64,000 nt of DNA from assembly GCA_012267415.1 (NCBI GenBank), contig JAAXGN010000036.1:62001-126000 (forward strand), given 5' to 3'. The notes below the pieces were generated by a model. The model was not told the origin of the DNA and ran no database searches. It was given only the letters and a program-made list of their open reading frames with translations. This DNA is from Candidatus Poribacteria bacterium. GTDB lineage: Bacteria; Poribacteria; WGA-4E; WGA-3G. Every line of letters begins with the position of its first letter. Position 1 is the stretch's first letter. Made by a program: the position numbers and the translations under genes. This document shows positions 50,020 through 58,156 of the stretch, piece by piece.

Positions 50020-50695
50020 TTTTGTTACTACCAAGGATCTCATCTTTTAGTGCTGCGAGTGCTTCGTCCACGTTGAGATCCTTTTCACTTTTCTCAACCT
50101 TTTCACGTGTCTTTTGATTTCGTTCTTTCCACAATTCTGCCGCTGCTTCGGTTTCTTTCAAGCGTATTTCTGCCTGTTTAAATGCGTGAGAATCATCGGG
50201 ATTTTCAGATTCTGCGAATAGTTGATAGAATTTTGCTTGTAATTCGGCTTGTTTCTGCTGTTGTGTCAATGATTCCGCCCGTTCAGATGCGGTTTTGAAT
50301 TGACGATGATATGAAATGAGTTTCGCTTTAAGTTCAGTCACAACCGTTTCCTGTAAATGTATCTGATTTTCCAATTCATTCACGCGTTGTTGCTGTCGGT
50401 GCAGATTTTGTTTGACTTCGTCTGCTTTTTGGTTATCGTCATCAGTGATTTCTGAGTCTACTATTTTTTGCCACCGCTCATGTACGACGTCCTCTGCGTT
50501 AATAGCATCCTTGTAAGCATGTTTTAGTCTTTCCATTTCCGCTATCGCAGTAGCAATTAGACCTTTTGCGATGATAACTCGATTTTTCATATCAAGAACC
50601 GTAAGTTCAAGTGTTGATTTTTTTTCAGTCTCCGATTCGATGAGCAGGTCAATATTCTCTTTTATCTTTTCAGAGAGCTGCTTTAGTTTTTTCAT
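50012..50695 (-). CDS. PspA/IM30-like coiled-coil protein
   Basis: The 227-residue protein is almost entirely coiled coil (ELKAKLISYHRQFKTASERA is one stretch), like PspA/IM30, which binds damaged membranes. It has a GAGGT site 7 nt upstream. Its co-transcription with an ABC exporter suggests a membrane-stress unit. There is no pspF or sigma-54 signature nearby. Confidence 0.85.
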   Translation of the reverse strand: MKKLKQLSEKIKENIDLLIESETEKKSTLELTVLDMKNRVIIAKGLIATAIAEMERLKHAYKDAINAEDVVHERWQKIVDSEITDDDNQKADEVKQNLHRQQQRVNELENQIHLQETVVTELKAKLISYHRQFKTASERAESLTQQQKQAELQAKFYQLFAESENPDDSHAFKQAEIRLKETEAAAELWKERNQKTREKVEKSEKDLNVDEALAALKDEILGSNKND

Positions 50696-50720
50696 TTCAA
50701 TACCTCACAAGTGTTTTTGT

Positions 50721-50842
50721 AGTGAACTACAAAATTAATGAAACACTCCAAAACGGGCGAGGAGACCTCGCCCCTACGCTGGGTGTTCTTCGTCATCGTT
50801 TTATGGGATGAAATGTCTCATTAATTATTAACTTTACTACTA
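50721..50842. repeat. MITE-like element of about 120 bp, copy 4
   Basis: Left end gtagtgaactacaaaattaatg, right end gtctcattaattattaac then tttactac; the ends are imperfect inverted repeats of about 25 nt. The GTAG hairpin is at 50754-50777. This is the most complete copy. No gene in 50696-50975. Confidence 0.8.
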
Positions 50843-50975
50843 TCGATCTCAACTCTTTCTAAGATTAATATAGTTAATTTGAAGACGTTCAAACTATATA
50901 TATCCTACATTAACTTTGAGACAGTTCGTCATTAGAAAGATAGTAAAACATCTTATGATGTGTTGTGTAAGTATA

Positions 50976-51839
50976 TTATAACAGATCGGAATCAGCGTTC
51001 ACGAGATTAACATCGAACATCCTCATTCTATCTAAAATAGTCCTGATTGCGGGAATGTTGTTATCAATCAAAATTGAGGATCGGTTATTTATTGCTGCTG
51101 CCTCTCCAAGCGTCCCACTTCCCGCAAAAAAGTCCATAAGTGTATCTCCTGGGGATGAGTGTACTTTGACAATACGATTAAGGATTCCGAGAGGTTTTTG
51201 TGTCGGATAACCTGTTTTTTCATGTCCATTAGTGCTGACTATTGTATGCCACCAGACGTCTGTTGGTGTTTTACCTCGTGCTGCTTTCTCTTTACCGACT
51301 AAACCGGGTGCCATATATGGAATGCGGTCCATCTCATCAAAATTGAAGGTATACTTTTTCGGGGTTTTTGCGTACCACAAGATGTTATCGTGTTTCGCGG
51401 GCCATCGCGACTTGGGACGCCCACCAAAATCATAAGACCATATAATCTCATTCATAAACGAATCCCTACCAAAAATCTCATCAAGCATCACCTTACAGTA
51501 ATGTACCTCCCGATAATCAATATGAAAGAAAAAACTTCCATGTGGGTGAAGAACGCGATATGCTTCTTCAAAACGGGGCCGCAAGAATTGGAGATAACTA
51601 TCAGAATCTTTAAACTTATCGGAATATTGTGTGTTTTTTCCTTTGATTGTGCGGTATGTTTTGCCTTGGAATCCCACTCGGTCCCCTTGATCGTCTTGTT
51701 CAACTTGTATCTCGGTACGTTTCTGAAGTTTACCAGTATTAAAGGGTGGGTCTATGTAGATCATATTAATACTTTCATCATCAATATGTTCCCGAAGTAT
51801 CTCAAGGTTATCCCCATAGTAGAGATGATGTGTAGACAT
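50976..51839 (-). CDS. DNA adenine/cytosine-N4 methyltransferase, solitary
   Basis: The 287-residue protein has the catalytic motif IYIDPPFNTGK (DPPF) before the SAM motif FFAGSGTLGEAA, the order of the beta class, plus TGYPTQKPLGILNRI. It has a TAAGGA site. No restriction enzyme or specificity subunit is adjacent, so it may be an orphan methylase. It is divergent from ruvX across 215 nt. Confidence 0.93.
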   Translation of the reverse strand: MSTHHLYYGDNLEILREHIDDESINMIYIDPPFNTGKLQKRTEIQVEQDDQGDRVGFQGKTYRTIKGKNTQYSDKFKDSDSYLQFLRPRFEEAYRVLHPHGSFFFHIDYREVHYCKVMLDEIFGRDSFMNEIIWSYDFGGRPKSRWPAKHDNILWYAKTPKKYTFNFDEMDRIPYMAPGLVGKEKAARGKTPTDVWWHTIVSTNGHEKTGYPTQKPLGILNRIVKVHSSPGDTLMDFFAGSGTLGEAAAINNRSSILIDNNIPAIRTILDRMRMFDVNLVNADSDLL

Positions 51840-52054
51840 GTAATTTATTCCTTATTAGAAGTGTTTCCAAAACAAGTTATCGGTTCAGACTACTTTTTTG
51901 TGGAAAAATTATATCAGAACATGTATAATTTATCAACTGTAATGTTGCATGTCATAGGATATTTGTCTTGACGATATTGCATTTTTCATGTAAGATTCTA
52001 AGTTGTGTAAGTTTGTAAGGTGTATGATTGGGTTATCATTAAATAGGAGTAACT

Positions 52055-52477
52055 ATGTCTGTCTTACTTGGATTAGATGTGGGTGATGTTAGGATCGGTG
52101 TAGCAGTCAGCGATGTGCTTGGAAGTGGTGCACATCCGTTGTGTACACTGACGCGTACGAATCGACAGCGTGACATTACAGCAATAGGAGATCTCGTATC
52201 AATACATAATGTTGAACGCATCATTGTTGGCTTACCTCTCTCACTTGATGGATCAATCGGAACCCAAGCAGAACAGGTACAAAAGTTTGGAAATAGATTA
52301 GCAAAAGCACTTGATATACCAGTTGAATTTCGTGATGAAAGATTTACAACAACAGAAGCAGAAGAAATTCTGGAGCAAGCAGGAGTTGACCCTAAGGATA
52401 GAAAGAAAAAAATAGACCAAGTTGCAGCAGTGATAATATTGAATGAGTATATAAATAGTGAATCTCATAACAGTTAA
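52055..52477 (+). CDS. ruvX: Putative Holliday junction resolvase / pre-16S rRNA nuclease
   Basis: The 140-residue YqgF/RuvX protein has the RNase H-like start LLGLDVGDVRIGVAVSDVLG and VGLPLSLDGSIGTQAEQV, and the late DERFTTTEAEEIL motif. It acts in 16S rRNA 5' processing. A TAGGAG site precedes the start. It leads the run of cell-envelope genes. Confidence 0.95.
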   Translation: MSVLLGLDVGDVRIGVAVSDVLGSGAHPLCTLTRTNRQRDITAIGDLVSIHNVERIIVGLPLSLDGSIGTQAEQVQKFGNRLAKALDIPVEFRDERFTTTEAEEILEQAGVDPKDRKKKIDQVAAVIILNEYINSESHNS

Positions 52478-52555
52478 TGACGAAAGGATAAACGTAGATA
52501 AGTTTTATTGTGGTTTATAATGGTTGCTCAAGCAGCGTTTTTTGGGAGGCATCCC

Positions 52556-53608
52556 ATGTTTGTTCGTGACTTAGCAAGCGTGTTGACACGAACACGATTT
52601 AGGAGATACTGTTTATACGCGCTTGGGAGTATTGGTGTTTTATGCTTGAGTGCGGTTCTGGTATTTGGGTACTATATGTCTCCAACCGCATCTTCTGAGG
52701 AGTTAGTATCTATTACGATTGCTCCTGGGAGTAATACAACAACAATAGCAGACCATCTTGCTACCAATAATTTAATCCGGAGTTCTCTGGTTTTTAGACT
52801 TGTCGTTCGGTACCGTGGTATCGGTACTAAACTTCGCGCGGGTAATTATCAACTTAGTCGTGATATGTCTCTAAACCAGATACTTGATGAAATTAAGAAG
52901 GGACAAATTACGTATCAGACTTTCACGGTACCAGAAGGTAAAACTGCTAAAGCGATCGCTGAACTATGGGAAACTTCTGATTTAGGCACTGCGGAATCAT
53001 TTATTGAGGCTATGCAGTCCCCTGAATTATTGCAGAAATATATCCCTGAAGGGGTTTCGGTGGAAGGTTATCTTTTTCCAAGTACTTACAAATTTGCGGA
53101 GGGTAGTACTGCAAGAACAGTTGTCCGGATGATGTTGTCAGAATCTGAGAAACGATGGGACGAGACTTTAGCTGAAGAAGCAGAAGCATTAGGTTTCACG
53201 CGGCATGAGATAATTACTTTGGCATCAATTATTGAAAGGGAAGCAGCATCAAAAGAAGAGATACCGATTATATCAGGTGTGTTCCATAATAGACTTAAGG
53301 ACAACTGGCGACTGCAAGCAGACCCGACAGTTCTCTATGCATTGGGAGAGCCGAAAAGGTTACTGACAAGAGCAGACTTAGCTTATGTATCACCCTATAA
53401 TACGTATCTCAATAAAGGGTTGCCGCCAGGTCCGATTGGTAATCCGGGAATGGCTTCTATTTTAGGTGCATTAAGACCAGAAGAAACTGAATTCTACTAT
53501 TTCGTTGCGACAGATGAAGGGAAACACCATTTTTCTAAGACGCTTGCTGAACATAATAGAATGAGACGTGTAATTAAACGTAAGAGAGCCTTGACGCATA
53601 CGAGATAG
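52556..53608 (+). CDS. mltG: Endolytic murein transglycosylase MltG
   Basis: The ATG at 52556 has GGGAGG 5 nt upstream; starts at 52508 and 52520 are possible but have no ribosome site. One N-terminal helix (about 20-40) anchors a LysM-like region and the YceG domain with the catalytic glutamate in LASIIEREAAS and YNTYLNKGLPPGPIGNPG. MltG cleaves nascent glycan strands. ruvX next to mltG is a common arrangement. Confidence 0.95.
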   Translation: MFVRDLASVLTRTRFRRYCLYALGSIGVLCLSAVLVFGYYMSPTASSEELVSITIAPGSNTTTIADHLATNNLIRSSLVFRLVVRYRGIGTKLRAGNYQLSRDMSLNQILDEIKKGQITYQTFTVPEGKTAKAIAELWETSDLGTAESFIEAMQSPELLQKYIPEGVSVEGYLFPSTYKFAEGSTARTVVRMMLSESEKRWDETLAEEAEALGFTRHEIITLASIIEREAASKEEIPIISGVFHNRLKDNWRLQADPTVLYALGEPKRLLTRADLAYVSPYNTYLNKGLPPGPIGNPGMASILGALRPEETEFYYFVATDEGKHHFSKTLAEHNRMRRVIKRKRALTHTR

Positions 53609-53676
53609 GAGCATGGCTTATGGAATGTAAAACTGACAAAATAAACATATATACGTAAACGGAGTCAAACCACTAT

Positions 53677-54978
53677 ATGGGAAATGACGAATTTCAACGA
53701 ACACTGAAGTCTGATATTAAGATTACTGGTATAGGTTTGATGCTTGGAGAAGCGGTTGAGATGACGATAAAGCCTGCTCCTGCTGATACCGGTATCGTCT
53801 TTAAACGGGTTGATGAACCCGGAAGTCCGGAGGTTAAAGTCTGTCCCAATAACTGTGCAGAGATATTGCCACGATGTACAAGTTTACAGTCTGGTGGGAC
53901 GACAATTAGTAGCATTGAACATCTGTTATCCGCATTTGCAGGACTTAGAATCGACAACGCCAGAATAGAGATAGATGCCCAGGAACCACCAAGTCTTGAT
54001 GGGAGTGCTCTCCCTTATGTCACTGAAATTCAGAAAGTCGGTTTTACAGAGCAAGAAGTTCCACGCAGATATATTCAAGTGACAGAACCCTTCGCTGTTT
54101 CAGATGATAACAAGCAGCTTGTTTTCCTTCCCTCCGATACTTTTGAAGTTACATTCGCGTATGATCACCCGCAAACATCACCTCAATTTGCCACTTGGGA
54201 CATATCAGAAGAGACCTATATGAGTGAGATTGCACCCGCTCGTAGTTTCTGCTTTGAATCTGAAATAGAATTACTTCAGTCTCTTGGGATAGGTAAAGGT
54301 GCAAGTTATGAGAATGTTCTGGTTGTTAAGGATGATGGAGAGACGAGTTCTGAATTGCGCTTTAAGGATGAGTTTGTACGTCACAAGACGCTTGATCTCA
54401 TCGGTGATCTTTACCTTTCTGGTTACTTGCCGAAAGCAAGGGTCATATCAATGCGGAGTGGACATACATTCCATGCTCAGTTTGTTCGTGCCCTTGCAGA
54501 GAATGGGTTTCTTGATTTCCGTGGGGTAGGCGATGTAGAGACAAAGGCTCCTGTTGAGGCGAAGGACATTTATCGAGTTCTCCCCCATCGTCATCCGATG
54601 TGCTTAATTGATAGAGTTATTGATTATCAGAACGGTGAACGAGCGGTTGGCATTAAGAACCTGACATACAACGAACCGATCTTTGAGGGACATTTTCCTG
54701 CTCAACCTGTGATGCCGGGTGTGCTGCAAGTTGAGGCACTTGCGCAACTGGGGGCATGGTTGTTGTTACAAGAAATCGGTGAGGATGAACAGCTTGGGTA
54801 TTTTCGTTCCATCAGTAAAGCGACTTTTCGCAGGACAGTTATTCCGGGAGACCAGCTCCGATTAGAGATAGAGATCATTCAAAGAAGACGTAATTTAGCG
54901 CGAATTAAAGGTGAGGCTTATGTAGATGATGCTCTTGCAACAGAGGCTGAATTGTCTATTGCCCTCGCCGATACATAA
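53677..54978 (+). CDS. lpxC-fabZ: Bifunctional LpxC-FabZ fusion (lipid A deacetylase and hydroxyacyl-ACP dehydratase)
   Basis: Residues 1-280 are LpxC, which deacetylates UDP-3-O-acyl-GlcNAc: zinc residues in SSIEHLLSAFAG and the FVRHKTLDLIGDLYLSG motif. Residues about 290-433 are FabZ: LPHRHPMCLIDRVIDYQNG and FEGHFPAQPVMPGVLQVEAL. This fusion is known from Bacteroidetes/Chlorobi-type lineages. GGAG precedes the start. With lpxA next it shows lipid A synthesis and an outer membrane. Confidence 0.96.
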   Translation: MGNDEFQRTLKSDIKITGIGLMLGEAVEMTIKPAPADTGIVFKRVDEPGSPEVKVCPNNCAEILPRCTSLQSGGTTISSIEHLLSAFAGLRIDNARIEIDAQEPPSLDGSALPYVTEIQKVGFTEQEVPRRYIQVTEPFAVSDDNKQLVFLPSDTFEVTFAYDHPQTSPQFATWDISEETYMSEIAPARSFCFESEIELLQSLGIGKGASYENVLVVKDDGETSSELRFKDEFVRHKTLDLIGDLYLSGYLPKARVISMRSGHTFHAQFVRALAENGFLDFRGVGDVETKAPVEAKDIYRVLPHRHPMCLIDRVIDYQNGERAVGIKNLTYNEPIFEGHFPAQPVMPGVLQVEALAQLGAWLLLQEIGEDEQLGYFRSISKATFRRTVIPGDQLRLEIEIIQRRRNLARIKGEAYVDDALATEAELSIALADT

Positions 54979-55060
54979 ACCGAGTCATCACCATAATGTC
55001 ATTATATATACATAAATTTACTAATTTGGTTGATACCATCAGAAAGTTGAGGCAACACCT

Positions 55061-55891
55061 GTGTCAGAGACAAATATTCATCCAACCGCAATAATTTCAC
55101 CTAAAGCTGACATTGCAGAAGGTGTCAGTATCGGTCCCTATTCTCTTATTGAGGATCATGTTCAGATTGGTGCGAATACTGTTATTGGACCGCATGTTCA
55201 GATTGATAAGTGGACAATAATAGGTGAAGATTGTCAGATTTTTTTCGGTGCTTCAATTGGCAATCCATCAAAAGACCTAAAATACACGGGTGGACGTAGT
55301 TTTGTCCGTATTGGAGACCGAAATATATTTCGTGAGTATGTCTCAATTTCACGATCTACGTTTGATGATGGTGAAACCGTGGTGGGTGATGACAACCTTC
55401 TGATGAATTGGGTAAATGTTGCACATGATTCTGTTCTCGGTAGTAGAATCATCATGGCAAATTTTGCGACCCTTGCTGGTCATGTAATAATTGAAGATGA
55501 CGTTAGACTTGGTGCCTACGCTGCGTTACACCAATTTGTACGTGTTGGTAGGATGGCGATGGCGGGTGGTTGTTCAAAGATAGCACAAGACATTCCGCCG
55601 TTCATGCTTTCCGCGGGTCATCCTGCGCGAGTTAGAGACCTCAATCGTATCGGTATACGCACCTCTCAAATTAATCCATTGTCAAGATTATCCCCTGAAA
55701 CTTTTTCCCTCCTGAAGAAAGCCTATCGTATTCTGTTCCGTTCTGGAATTCCCCTTAGACATGCTGTGACGAAAGTCAGAGAAGAGATACAAGGTAACGC
55801 GGACGTTGATTACCTTTGTGATTTTATTGAGTCATCCAAACGTGGCATCGGTTTTAGTCTGCCGAATCGTGCTGTGAAGGGTGATAAGTAA
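55061..55891 (+). CDS. lpxA: UDP-GlcNAc acyltransferase
   Basis: The start is GTG with GAGG upstream. The 276-residue protein is a left-handed beta-helix of hexapeptide repeats with the catalytic histidine in NWVNVAHDSVLGSRIIMANF and the C-terminal domain RSGIPLRHAVTKVREEI. It performs the first step of lipid A synthesis. Confidence 0.95.
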   Translation: MSETNIHPTAIISPKADIAEGVSIGPYSLIEDHVQIGANTVIGPHVQIDKWTIIGEDCQIFFGASIGNPSKDLKYTGGRSFVRIGDRNIFREYVSISRSTFDDGETVVGDDNLLMNWVNVAHDSVLGSRIIMANFATLAGHVIIEDDVRLGAYAALHQFVRVGRMAMAGGCSKIAQDIPPFMLSAGHPARVRDLNRIGIRTSQINPLSRLSPETFSLLKKAYRILFRSGIPLRHAVTKVREEIQGNADVDYLCDFIESSKRGIGFSLPNRAVKGDK

Positions 55892-55921
55892 ACATGTTTC
55901 TGAGATACATCGGAGAAGATA

Positions 55922-56746
55922 ATGGATACCTTAGAAGAATTTGCATTCAAACAGAAAAAGTATATGCCAGTTTTTCCAAAGGCGACTGGTAAACCGACTA
56001 TTTACATTGAGGGGTATCCCTACGAGGATGACGAACCGATGTCAGCAACCGAATTTCACGGTGAACAGATTGTTACCTTGTCAGACCAACTCAAGCGATA
56101 CTTCGCAATCAATGAACTGGTTCATATTGCTGTTGATAGTTTTATCTATTACAGTGAAGGAGACATCAGTAAATGCGTCGCGCCAGATATTTTTATCGTA
56201 TTTGGCGTTGAAAAGTATCCGCTACGGCGCAGTTTTTATACGTGGTCAGAGGGGACAGCACCTGTTGTTGTTTTTGAGTTTCTCTCGAATTCAACCCCAC
56301 CTCATGATCGACATAGAAAAGTTGAGATATATTTGAACGATATTGGTGTTCAAGAATATTTTATCCATCAACCTGAGATGGAGAAGTCTGCCGAGTTTCG
56401 CGGGTGGCGGCGGAGTACGTCAGGGAATATCGTTGAGATGGTATCGGATGCAGAAGGTGGTCTGTTTAGTGCGGCATTGAATCTGCGGTTTCGTTGGGAG
56501 GACGATCTCACAACGCATGTAAGACTTTTGCGTCCATATCTTCCTGATGGCACACCGATTACGACATCTGTGGAGGAAGAGCAGCTTAGGCTACAAGAAA
56601 AGGAACTTCGGTTGCAAGAAAAAGAACTCCGTGAGGAAGCGGAAACGAAGGCAGCTGCAGAGGTGAAACGTAGACAGGAAGTGGAAATTGAGTTGGAACA
56701 ACTTCGTGCAGAACTTGCTAAGGGACAGAATGAAACTCCTTCCTAA
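55922..56746 (+). CDS. Uma2 (DUF820) family endonuclease-like protein with coiled-coil tail
   Basis: The PD-(D/E)XK-like core is visible: CVAPDIFIVFGVEKYP (Asp), VVFEFLSNSTPP (Glu) and HRKVEIYLNDIGVQEYFIHQ. The C-terminal 70 residues are a coiled coil (two LQEKELR repeats). The family is common in cyanobacteria, Planctomycetes and related phyla, often in many copies and of uncertain function. A GGAG site lies 6 nt before the ATG. Confidence 0.88.
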   Translation: MDTLEEFAFKQKKYMPVFPKATGKPTIYIEGYPYEDDEPMSATEFHGEQIVTLSDQLKRYFAINELVHIAVDSFIYYSEGDISKCVAPDIFIVFGVEKYPLRRSFYTWSEGTAPVVVFEFLSNSTPPHDRHRKVEIYLNDIGVQEYFIHQPEMEKSAEFRGWRRSTSGNIVEMVSDAEGGLFSAALNLRFRWEDDLTTHVRLLRPYLPDGTPITTSVEEEQLRLQEKELRLQEKELREEAETKAAAEVKRRQEVEIELEQLRAELAKGQNETPS

Positions 56747-56865
56747 AATCAAATCTTTCGTCAATTATTTTGGGTTTAAGGTTGCATATAATTCCAAGTA
56801 CTGATTACACTTAGATGTTCAGTGATTTGCTGAATAACAATCTGGATCTAATGGATTATCCATCC

Positions 56866-57036
56866 TTATTTTGTAGACCGGTTAAAGTAACGAAACTCAC
56901 CTTGATGCCCCATACCAATAGTAAAGTCCAATAAACGCCGCATGCGCTTCTGGCATTCTGCTGGATTCTTCTTGTTTTCGATATACAATGTAATATAAGG
57001 TTTCCTATAGGTGTATGGTGACTTATGTGTTTTTTA
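56866..57036 (-). pseudogene. Possible remnant of a coding region
   Basis: On the minus strand one frame is open for about 56 codons up to a TAA at 56866-56868 and reads KPYITLYIENKKNPAECQK then RMRRLLDFTIGMGHQGEF, with protein-like composition, but it starts with a stop (TAA) and no start codon or ribosome site. It could be a decayed 3' end of a lost gene. The rest of the 56747-57268 gap shows only a GTAG-foot hairpin (57189-57213) and a weak inverted repeat. Confidence 0.3.
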
Positions 57037-57188
57037 GTTGATTAATTTCGGTATATGTCATACTATTACTGTATATTCACCATCAATGTAGGATAACAAA
57101 CGCGTATTCTACCGGATCCTACGCAGAAACCTTCAATGAAGAGGGTTTACCCTAATGTATTTCATCCGATGTTCTCGCGTAGGACCCG

Positions 57189-57213
57189 GTGCGATAAGGA
57201 AATCGCACCTACC
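57189..57213 (-). repeat. GTAG-foot hairpin, GGTGCGATAAGG type
   Basis: GGTGCGATA...ATCGCACC then CTAC, same as 12566 and 40516 with one change. It lies 55 nt upstream of the Hsp70 operon. Confidence 0.8.
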
Positions 57214-57268
57214 GGTCTGGTGAAATTGAGAATATAAGATAGACATAACGGTCTTAGGTTGTGTAAGA

Positions 57269-58156
57269 ATGGTAATAATTGAAATGTTCGTTTACGCTTT
57301 TATTGCATCCATGATGGTAGTTTGCGTGAACGTTGTTAATAAGAGAGGAATTATTAGGAAATCGGATTATGTTTATTCTTCAGTGTTGTTGTCGCTGATT
57401 ATTTTACAAATCGGCATTACAATTTTATTTTTTAGTCCATTTACATTACATCTATCAGATTCATTACCTTCCATATCTTTCGTCTGCATTGGTGTTATCT
57501 TAATCTTTGCACTATTTTATATTATAACGCATATATTGGACTCATCACCTGAAATCCAAGAATATGCGCGGACATCCACTGGAATTGGGATGTTTGTCGC
57601 GTTTTGTGCAGGTCTATTGGGGATATTAATATGGTATCCTGAGACAAGAACGGATCTGAACAGAATGCCGATTGCATTGGCTTTGTGTATTGGAATGCAG
57701 TATTATCCACCTATCCTTAAGCAGTTATCTAAATTGAAAAGTATACCTGAAAAGGATATAAAGGAACAAAATGAAGCAGTTATTAACGTAACTGCTGAAA
57801 AGGATGTTGAAGAGCATAAAGAAACCATTATAAACTTAGCCGTTGAATCTTGGCGTTTGGTCAAAATATTTGAACGCGCGCTTACTCACCTCAACACTGT
57901 TGAGTCCAAACGATATACAAATCAGTTGCGCTGGTTTGTAAAGAGAACAGAAGATGCATTAAGTGATGTCGGTTTTCGAATAGTCAACGTTGAAGGAAAT
58001 CCTTATGAACCAGGTATGGCTGCTACTCCAGTAAACATTGAGGACTTCGAGGCTGATGACTCTTTGGTAGTCAATTTTATGATTGAACCGATTATTATGG
58101 AAGGAACAGTTTTGAAAAGAACAGGAAAGGTTACTTTAAGGAGAGTAGAATTATGA
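57269..58156 (+). CDS. Multi-pass membrane protein with GrpE-like C-terminal domain
   Basis: The first 150 residues contain four to five helices (about 5-25, 38-58, 68-90, 105-127, 132-150). A charged linker of EKD(V/I)...E repeats follows. Residues about 190-295 resemble GrpE: a helix SWRLVKIFERALTHL, the basic FVKRTEDALSDVGFR, and the beta-wing GNPYEPGMAATPVNIEDFE...GTVLKRTGKVTL (compare the family's GEPFDP...VLRPAKV). GrpE releases ADP from Hsp70; here it would act at the membrane. The ATGA stop/start overlap (4 nt) with the DnaK-like gene supports a functional pair. The ribosome site is weak. Confidence 0.78.
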   Translation: MVIIEMFVYAFIASMMVVCVNVVNKRGIIRKSDYVYSSVLLSLIILQIGITILFFSPFTLHLSDSLPSISFVCIGVILIFALFYIITHILDSSPEIQEYARTSTGIGMFVAFCAGLLGILIWYPETRTDLNRMPIALALCIGMQYYPPILKQLSKLKSIPEKDIKEQNEAVINVTAEKDVEEHKETIINLAVESWRLVKIFERALTHLNTVESKRYTNQLRWFVKRTEDALSDVGFRIVNVEGNPYEPGMAATPVNIEDFEADDSLVVNFMIEPIIMEGTVLKRTGKVTLRRVEL

